A program made the translations under genes and the position numbers. The notes beneath the pieces are model-generated. The model was not told the origin of the DNA, did not search any database, and was given only the letters and a program-made list of their open reading frames with translations. Below are positions 41,633-46,476 of a stretch of 46,476 nucleotides of DNA, piece after piece. The first letter of the stretch is position 1. Each line of letters begins with the position of its first letter. The stretch comes from an uncultured Chitinophagaceae bacterium (GTDB lineage: Bacteria; Bacteroidota; Bacteroidia; Chitinophagales; Chitinophagaceae), in NCBI GenBank assembly GCA_903881425.1, contig CAIRTF010000112.1, positions 1 through 46,476 of the forward strand. The letters run 5' to 3'.

Positions 41633-42622
41633 CTACATCAAATCTAATGTTGGTTTGTTTTGAAGAATCTTTTCAATTTGCTCATTTACCGCAGGCGTTA
41701 ATAATTTTATTGTATCTAATGCTTCTAAATTTTCAATGAGTTGTTGTTTTTTTGTTGCGCCTAAAATGGCTGTGGTAACATTTTGATTTTGAATACACCA
41801 GGCGATGCTTAGTGCAGATAGTTTTACATTTAATTCATTCGCTACAACGCTTAATTTTTTTACTTTATTCAATTTCTCTTCTTGTATCCACCTTTCTTTT
41901 AACCAATCAAAACCTTCTACAGCTAAACGAGAATCTGGGGGAATACCATTATTATATTTACCTGTTAAAAAGCCTGCTGCCAAAGGACTCCAGATGGTAG
42001 TGCCCATTCCAACGTTTTTAAAAACAGATAAATAATCCTGCTCCATTTTAAAACGCTCGAACATATTGTATTGAGGTTGCTCCATGGCAGGTCCAATTAA
42101 TTTATACTGATGTGCTACTCTGTGCGCTTCCATTATTTCTGCAGCACTCCACATACTTGTTCCCCAATATAAAATCTTTCCTTGTTGAATTAAAGTATTC
42201 ATTGTCCAAACCACTTCTTCAATAGGAACAGCTGTATCAGGTCTGTGGCAAAAAAATAAATCTAAATAATCAACTTGTAAACGTTGCAATGCTTCGTGGC
42301 AGGCTTCGGTTAAATGTTTTCTGCTTAATCCTGTTTGATTGGGTTTATTATTTTTTCCTCTCCAACCAAAAAATGCTTTTGATGAAATAACATACGATGT
42401 ACGGTCCCATTTTTTTTTCTTCAAAACTCTGCCCATCATTTTTTCGCTTTCGCCCAATGCATACACTTCGGCGTTGTCAAAAAAATTAATGCCATTATCG
42501 TAAGCAATGCCCATTAATTCATCTGCAATGCCATCGTTAATTTGTTTGTGAAAAGTAACCCAGCTACCAAAGCTTAACACGCTTAATTGTAAACCGGTAT
42601 GGCCCATTCTTCTGTATTCCAT
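41633..42622 (-). CDS. Aldo/keto reductase, Kv-beta/YghZ-like
   Basis: 329 residues, a TIM-barrel NADPH oxidoreductase. MEYRRMGHTGLQLSVLSFG opens (split here at residue 19), the catalytic set is D in FFDNAEVY with Y, K in VISSKAFF and H in LFFCHRPD. NADPH-binding is closed by ILGATKKQQL. The closest style is the potassium-channel beta-subunit/L-glyceraldehyde-3-phosphate reductase group. It is a single gene. TACCTTTA lies 24-31 nt ahead of the ATG. Physiological substrate unknown. Confidence 0.92.
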   Translation of the reverse strand: MEYRRMGHTGLQLSVLSFGSWVTFHKQINDGIADELMGIAYDNGINFFDNAEVYALGESEKMMGRVLKKKKWDRTSYVISSKAFFGWRGKNNKPNQTGLSRKHLTEACHEALQRLQVDYLDLFFCHRPDTAVPIEEVVWTMNTLIQQGKILYWGTSMWSAAEIMEAHRVAHQYKLIGPAMEQPQYNMFERFKMEQDYLSVFKNVGMGTTIWSPLAAGFLTGKYNNGIPPDSRLAVEGFDWLKERWIQEEKLNKVKKLSVVANELNVKLSALSIAWCIQNQNVTTAILGATKKQQLIENLEALDTIKLLTPAVNEQIEKILQNKPTLDLM

Positions 42623-42670
42623 AAAACTATTTTGAATGATAAAGGTATAACTGTTGAGCGAAAGAAATGT

Positions 42671-43270
42671 TTAATAACTGCTGTCTTTTACATTGATAAA
42701 ACTTTCAAAGCCGTTATAAATTTTGCCAACACTTTTAAAAGTTACATTCTTGAAATTTTGATCTGAGAGCATTCCATCTTTGGCAAATATCTTTTGTTGC
42801 GGATCGTGCTGACGCATCACAACAGGTTTATCTGTGTAGAACTGTTCTTTATCCTGATCCCAATACAATTCATTACACCATAATGTATCTTTTCTTATAT
42901 TAAATATGATGACACTATCGCGAAGAAAAATTTTGTTGCTATTTTCTAAATATCGTCCATACTTGGCAAATAACTGACTTTCTACTTGCAAAGTGCTATC
43001 ATAAAAATCTACATGCAATGTTTTTGGAAATTCAATTTTTGCCGAATCGAATTGATAACGCAACATTAATGGTGCTGTTAGTTTTGCACGCATTTTTCCG
43101 GCATGACTTAAAAAACTTTCAATCTTGGTTCCCTGATCTACACCTAATTTTTTTTCCTGCAATTCTTTTACCCTTTTAATATCATTTTCACAAGAAGCCA
43201 TCATTAATACAACCATTACAAATGGAAGTATTAATCTTTTTGCAGTCAATAAATGAAGTGTTTTTTTCAA
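42671..43270 (-). CDS. lptC: LPS export factor LptC (lipoprotein form)
   Basis: 199 residues. I place the start at the TTG at 43270, because it gives MKKTLHLLTAKRLILPFVM, a normal signal start leading to lipobox MMASC; the frame extends to TTG 43300, and an ATG at 43216 would cut the basic n-region. The body is the LptC/OstA-like beta-jellyroll: short alternating strands, YGRYLENSNKIFLRDSVIIF and DGMLSDQNFKNVTF segments. Bridges LptBFG and LptA in lipopolysaccharide transport. It follows CoaX after 38 nt, the usual Bacteroidota gene order. Confidence 0.85.
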   Translation of the reverse strand: MKKTLHLLTAKRLILPFVMVVLMMASCENDIKRVKELQEKKLGVDQGTKIESFLSHAGKMRAKLTAPLMLRYQFDSAKIEFPKTLHVDFYDSTLQVESQLFAKYGRYLENSNKIFLRDSVIIFNIRKDTLWCNELYWDQDKEQFYTDKPVVMRQHDPQQKIFAKDGMLSDQNFKNVTFKSVGKIYNGFESFINVKDSSY

Positions 43271-43308
43271 AGCGTTACAAATATCCGTCAAACAAAACAA
43301 TTAAAGAA

Positions 43309-44037
43309 CTAAGGATTGTTAAATTCACTGATGGCATATAAACCTTTATATAAAAGATTTTCGTCTGCAGTAATCTTATTCTTGATGTAAGGAATAAAAA
43401 ATTCCCAGTCACCACCCGTGACGGTTACTTTAAGTTTTTCATATTTTTCCTGATAAGCTTCAATAATACCATCAATCTCTTTTGCCATTCCCAAAATAAC
43501 ACCGCTTAATAAATTGGTTTTGGTATCATATCCAACCAAAGGAAATAAATGTTCTGCTTTAATCATTGGCAACAAAGCTGTTTGTTCGTGCATGGCACGA
43601 AAGCGCATATTCATTCCGGGTGAAATACTGCCGCCTAAAAATTGATGTTGGTTATTGATAAAATTATACGTGATGCAAGTGCCTAATCCGATAGATAAAT
43701 TATGTTGATTGGGGAATAAGTGAACAGCTCCAGCACAGATCGCTAATCGGTCTGCACCAATGGTTTCAGGCTTTCCAACGGGAGTAGTGAAGGGTAATTT
43801 GCTTTGATGATTTAATTTATGAAAAGAAGTATTGTCTGATAGAAATTGTTCGATAGCTACATCATGATTAATAACAGAAGATAAGATTGTTTTATCAGGA
43901 TGATATTGTTCAATAATTGTTTTGATGGTAGATGTAGTGGCATCGAGTAAAACAATTACTTCTTTAAAATTTCCATCAATAAATATGGCACATTTTAAAC
44001 GCGTATTTCCAAAATCTAAACAAAGTGTTGTAATCAT
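43309..44037 (-). CDS. coaX: Type III pantothenate kinase
   Basis: 242 residues, ASKHA-fold kinase for the first step of coenzyme A synthesis. Phosphate-binding motif LCLDFGNTRLK with D8, pantothenate-site TIGADRLAICAGA (about 106-118, D108-like), a second phosphate loop LGTCITYNFI and a dimer/adenosine segment GGSISPGMNMRFRAMHE. The type III form needs K+ and is not inhibited by CoA. It lies 12 nt after the LON-domain gene and 38 nt before lptC in one operon. Confidence 0.93.
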   Translation of the reverse strand: MITTLCLDFGNTRLKCAIFIDGNFKEVIVLLDATTSTIKTIIEQYHPDKTILSSVINHDVAIEQFLSDNTSFHKLNHQSKLPFTTPVGKPETIGADRLAICAGAVHLFPNQHNLSIGLGTCITYNFINNQHQFLGGSISPGMNMRFRAMHEQTALLPMIKAEHLFPLVGYDTKTNLLSGVILGMAKEIDGIIEAYQEKYEKLKVTVTGGDWEFFIPYIKNKITADENLLYKGLYAISEFNNP

Positions 44038-44049
44038 GTAACGGAGGTT

Positions 44050-44691
44050 TTACAAATCAAAATTAAAGCCTTTCAATTCTCTGAAGTGGCCATTTAATTT
44101 AATTTTTTCTTTTAAACTCTCAATACCCGTAATCATTGGTATTGCTTTTTTTAAATGTCGCTTTAAATATTCTAAACGTTGACTTTCTCTTGTAAGCAAT
44201 AACAATTCATATTCTTCATCTAAAGACAAACCGGTATGATGGGCAACATCGTAACTAATTAATTGTTCGTCGGGCTTCTTAAAATCTTTTGAAACATTAA
44301 GCAGCAAATGCAAATTTCTAATGTTTTTTAAAACATTTCGCATCATTACCGTGTGCTTAGAAAAATCGTTTAGAGGGTAATCAACAATTGCACCACTGTA
44401 TAATTTTTCAGGGATTTCTTTTACAATTTCCAATGTTCTAAAAATTTGAAGTCCGGTGGTTTTAATGTCCATTTTGTCATCGTCGTAAGTTTTTACAATT
44501 TCTGTAATGGCTACGAGGCAACCCATTTCAGCGATTCCTTTCTCTAAAACAACGGGAATGCCAAAAGGTTTTTTATCCTTAAAACAATCGTTGATGAGTT
44601 GTTTGTAACGAGGCTCAAATATATGCAGGTTAAGCTTTTCGCCGGGATAAACAACAGTGTTTAACGGAAATATAGGAATGAAGTTGATCAT
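44050..44691 (-). CDS. LON peptidase N-terminal (substrate-binding) domain protein
   Basis: 213 residues from the ATG at 44691 (MINFIPIFPLNTVVYPGE); the frame to 44718 adds nine residues and is less likely. IFPLNTVVYPGEKLNLHIFEPR (quoted in part) and FGIPVVLEKGIAEMGCLVAITEI are standard for the LON-SB/YcaM-like fold. No ATPase or protease domain follows, so it is a stand-alone substrate-binding protein of unknown role. First gene of the operon with coaX and lptC. Confidence 0.88.
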   Translation of the reverse strand: MINFIPIFPLNTVVYPGEKLNLHIFEPRYKQLINDCFKDKKPFGIPVVLEKGIAEMGCLVAITEIVKTYDDDKMDIKTTGLQIFRTLEIVKEIPEKLYSGAIVDYPLNDFSKHTVMMRNVLKNIRNLHLLLNVSKDFKKPDEQLISYDVAHHTGLSLDEEYELLLLTRESQRLEYLKRHLKKAIPMITGIESLKEKIKLNGHFRELKGFNFDL

Positions 44692-44775
44692 GTATTTTAT
44701 GTATGAATAAAGCTGCAAGAAAATGAAATTTTAAGTAGTAGAAAATTTTCTGTTCTTTGCATACAATTAGAAAGT

Positions 44776-45636
44776 ATGAAAATATCTGGATTCACAATTA
44801 TAAAAAATGCGGTGATTAACGATTATCCGATTGTTGAAGCCATAACTTCTATTTTGCCTGTTATAGATGAAATGATTGTGAGTGTGGGTGATTGTGAAGA
44901 TGAAACCAGAAAACTAATTGAATCCATTCCTTCAGATAAAATAAAAATAGTTGATTCTGTTTGGGATCCTGCATTGCGTGAAGGTGGACGAGTATTGGCT
45001 GTTGAAACTGATAAAGCTTTTGCACATATTTCACCGGATAGCGATTGGGCTTTTTATATTCAGGCAGATGAAGTGGTACACGAGCAATATCATGCAACGA
45101 TTAAAGCAGAGGCTGAAAAATATTTGAATGATAAAAAAGTAGATGGATTACTTTTTAAGTACACACATTTTTACGGCAGTTACGATTATGTTGGCGATAG
45201 CAGAAAATGGTATCACAGAGAAATTCGTTTGATACGAAATGATAAAAATATTCAATCATACAGAGATGCACAAGGCTTTAGAAAGAACAATAAAAAGCTG
45301 CACGTAAAATTAATTGATGCATATATCTATCATTATGGTTGGGTTAAAAATCCTGCCAAGATGAAAGAAAAAATAAAAAACTTGCACAAGCTTTGGCATG
45401 ATGATCGTTCGTCTGAATTAATGGCAGCTTTATTTGATTACAATGATTTTGATTCGATTGATAAGTTTACCGGAACGCATCCATCGGTTATGTACAAAAG
45501 AATTGAAGCACAAAATTGGAATACTGAACTGGATGTAACACAAAAGAAAATGTCTTTGAAAAAACAGTTTTTGTATTGGTTCGAAAAGCAAACAGGAATT
45601 CGTTTGTTTGATTATAAAAATTATAAGATTATTTAA
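44776..45636 (+). CDS. Glycosyltransferase family 2-like protein
   Basis: 286 residues. A GT-A Rossmann-like start (SGFTIIKNAVINDYPIVEA) is followed by MIVSVGDCEDETRKLI and, at the metal-binding position, YIQADEVVH in place of the common DxD. The last third is basic and helical (KNPAKMKEKIKNLHKLWH). No membrane segment. It precedes the second glycosyltransferase by 8 nt, so they form one + strand unit, probably for cell-surface polysaccharide or LPS core synthesis. Donor and acceptor are unknown. Confidence 0.87.
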   Translation: MKISGFTIIKNAVINDYPIVEAITSILPVIDEMIVSVGDCEDETRKLIESIPSDKIKIVDSVWDPALREGGRVLAVETDKAFAHISPDSDWAFYIQADEVVHEQYHATIKAEAEKYLNDKKVDGLLFKYTHFYGSYDYVGDSRKWYHREIRLIRNDKNIQSYRDAQGFRKNNKKLHVKLIDAYIYHYGWVKNPAKMKEKIKNLHKLWHDDRSSELMAALFDYNDFDSIDKFTGTHPSVMYKRIEAQNWNTELDVTQKKMSLKKQFLYWFEKQTGIRLFDYKNYKII

Positions 45637-45644
45637 TTGCGGAT

Positions 45645-46397
45645 ATGAAATTATCTGTTGTCATCATAACGTTTAATGAAGAAAGAAATATTCAACGATG
45701 CCTTGAAAGTGTTAAGGAGATTGCTGATGAGATAATCGTTGTAGATTCTTTGTCAACTGATAAAACCGAAGAAATTTGTTCTCAATATGCTGTACAATTT
45801 ATTAAGCAAAGTTTTCTGGGATATATTGAGCAGAAGAATTTTGCATTGAATAAAGCTTCGTCTGAATATGTTCTATGTTTAGATGCAGATGAGGCATTAA
45901 GTGAAGTGTTGAAAAAAAATATATTGAAAGAAAAAGGAAATGGTTTTTTGAAGGATGGATATATCATGAACCGATGCACTTCTTTCTGCGGAAAATTTAT
46001 TAAACACGGCTCTTGGTATCCCGATTCAAAATTGCGATTATTTGATTTGCAAAAAGGGAAATGGGGTGGTATTAATCCACACGATAAAATTGAAATTCAA
46101 GAAGGTTCATCAATTGAACATTTGAAAGGAGATATTTTGCATTATAGTTATTATAGTTTGGAAGAAGTAATTACGCAAAATAATAAGTTCACTACAATTC
46201 AGGCGCAGGCTATGTTTCAACGAAATAAAAAAGCGCCATTTTATAAATTATTTCTCAATCCTTTAATTGCATTTGTAAGCGGCTATATTTTTAAATTAGG
46301 TTTTTTTGATGGAGCAGATGGGCTTTTTATTGCATCATCTGTAGCTTATCAAACCATGGTTAAATATGCTAAACTGAGGAAACTGTATCGCTCGTAG
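45645..46397 (+). CDS. Family 2 glycosyltransferase, WaaE/KdtX-like
   Basis: 250 residues. GT-A start KLSVVIITFNEERNIQRCLE, then EIIVVDSLSTDKTEEIC, and the metal-binding site LCLDADEAL. The segment FCGKFIKHGSWYPDSKLRLF and the C-terminal hydrophobic stretch (FLNPLIAFVSGYIFKLGFFDG, partly quoted) match the LPS-core beta-1,4-glucosyltransferase (WaaE/KdtX) type. Second gene of the pair. Its 3' end overlaps by 29 nt the end of a convergent gene at the window edge. Confidence 0.9.
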   Translation: MKLSVVIITFNEERNIQRCLESVKEIADEIIVVDSLSTDKTEEICSQYAVQFIKQSFLGYIEQKNFALNKASSEYVLCLDADEALSEVLKKNILKEKGNGFLKDGYIMNRCTSFCGKFIKHGSWYPDSKLRLFDLQKGKWGGINPHDKIEIQEGSSIEHLKGDILHYSYYSLEEVITQNNKFTTIQAQAMFQRNKKAPFYKLFLNPLIAFVSGYIFKLGFFDGADGLFIASSVAYQTMVKYAKLRKLYRS

Positions 46398-46476
46398 ATT
46401 TCGTTTGCAATTTTAAATAGTATGCCAAACTTATGGCTAAAACAAATATTACTAATCCATATTGCGTTTCTAAACA
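46369..46476 (-). CDS. C-terminal end of an unidentified membrane protein (partial)
   Basis: An open minus-strand frame of 35 residues enters from the window edge and stops at 46369. It contains one transmembrane-like segment, YGLVIFVLAISLAYYL, followed by a polar tail (KLQTKSTSDTVSSV). The start and most of the protein lie outside. It overlaps the end of the glycosyltransferase gene by 29 nt, so it could also be a chance frame; the membrane-like composition and clean ending make a real gene somewhat more likely. Confidence 0.4.
   Translation of the reverse strand, partial: CLETQYGLVIFVLAISLAYYLKLQTKSTSDTVSSV

Overview
The window is a densely coded, AT-rich stretch of a Bacteroidota genome. 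I infer a Chitinophagaceae-like organism from protein style, the recurrent promoter word TAnnTTTG ahead of genes, the many lipoproteins and Tat-exported sugar enzymes, and lineage-typical genes such as the TIGR02757 family, DUF2911 and LptC next to CoaX. I see no rRNA, tRNA, CRISPR array, insertion sequence or phage gene. Most genes are housekeeping; the distinctive part is the first 14 kb.

Region 1 (1-14.4 kb). After a superoxide dismutase cut by the window edge come four transcription units that look like one sugar-oxidation system. Unit A (+, 653-2741) holds a Tat-exported Gfo/Idh/MocA oxidoreductase and a DUF1080 (3-keto-glycoside hydrolase family) protein. Unit B (-, 7209-3840) holds a cytosolic Gfo/Idh/MocA oxidoreductase, a TIM-barrel sugar isomerase, a lipoprotein cytochrome c and a second DUF1080 protein. 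Unit C (+, 7405-12901), divergent from B, holds an MFS transporter, a Tat-exported hydroxypyruvate-isomerase-like protein, a GMC flavoprotein with a three-cysteine iron-sulfur motif, its Tat/lipoprotein small subunit and a second Tat-exported isomerase. Unit D (-, 14423-12957) is a third Gfo/Idh/MocA protein with a Tat signal. My reading is that glycosides are oxidised at C3 in the periplasm by the flavoprotein complex, electrons leave through the cytochrome c, DUF1080 proteins cleave the 3-keto-glycosides, and Gfo/isomerase enzymes process the keto-sugars on both sides of the inner membrane. A tadA gene and a thioredoxin-like gene sit between A and B.

Region 2 (14.5-26.1 kb). Aldehyde dehydrogenase, a thiol-peroxidase-type GPx and TrmO form a + unit. 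Then come a small lipoprotein, DusB, and a phospholipid/membrane operon (CPBP protease, DUF2007, CdsA, Psd). A tiny cysteine-rich secreted protein, a divergent YjjG-like phosphatase/SDR pair, and a three-gene operon (FAH-family hydrolase, flavin reductase, sterol-desaturase-family protein) follow. That operon has a perfect 17-bp palindrome at its predicted transcription start.

Region 3 (26.1-37.8 kb). Two small genes of unknown role, TIGR02757, a cystathionine gamma-synthase-like enzyme, AsnB, DUF2911, an AcpH-like protein, and an SdpR-SdpI-hydrolase operon with a palindromic operator candidate. These are followed by a secreted protein, a bacterial deoxyhypusine-synthase-like enzyme, an M28 peptidase and RpiB.

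Region 4 (37.8-46.5 kb). An overlapping pair of signalling genes (PAS histidine kinase and REC-kinase hybrid), a CNNM/CorC-type membrane protein with hairpins in its leader, an aldo/keto reductase, the LON-domain/CoaX/LptC operon, two family-2 glycosyltransferases and the C-terminus of an unidentified membrane protein at the edge.
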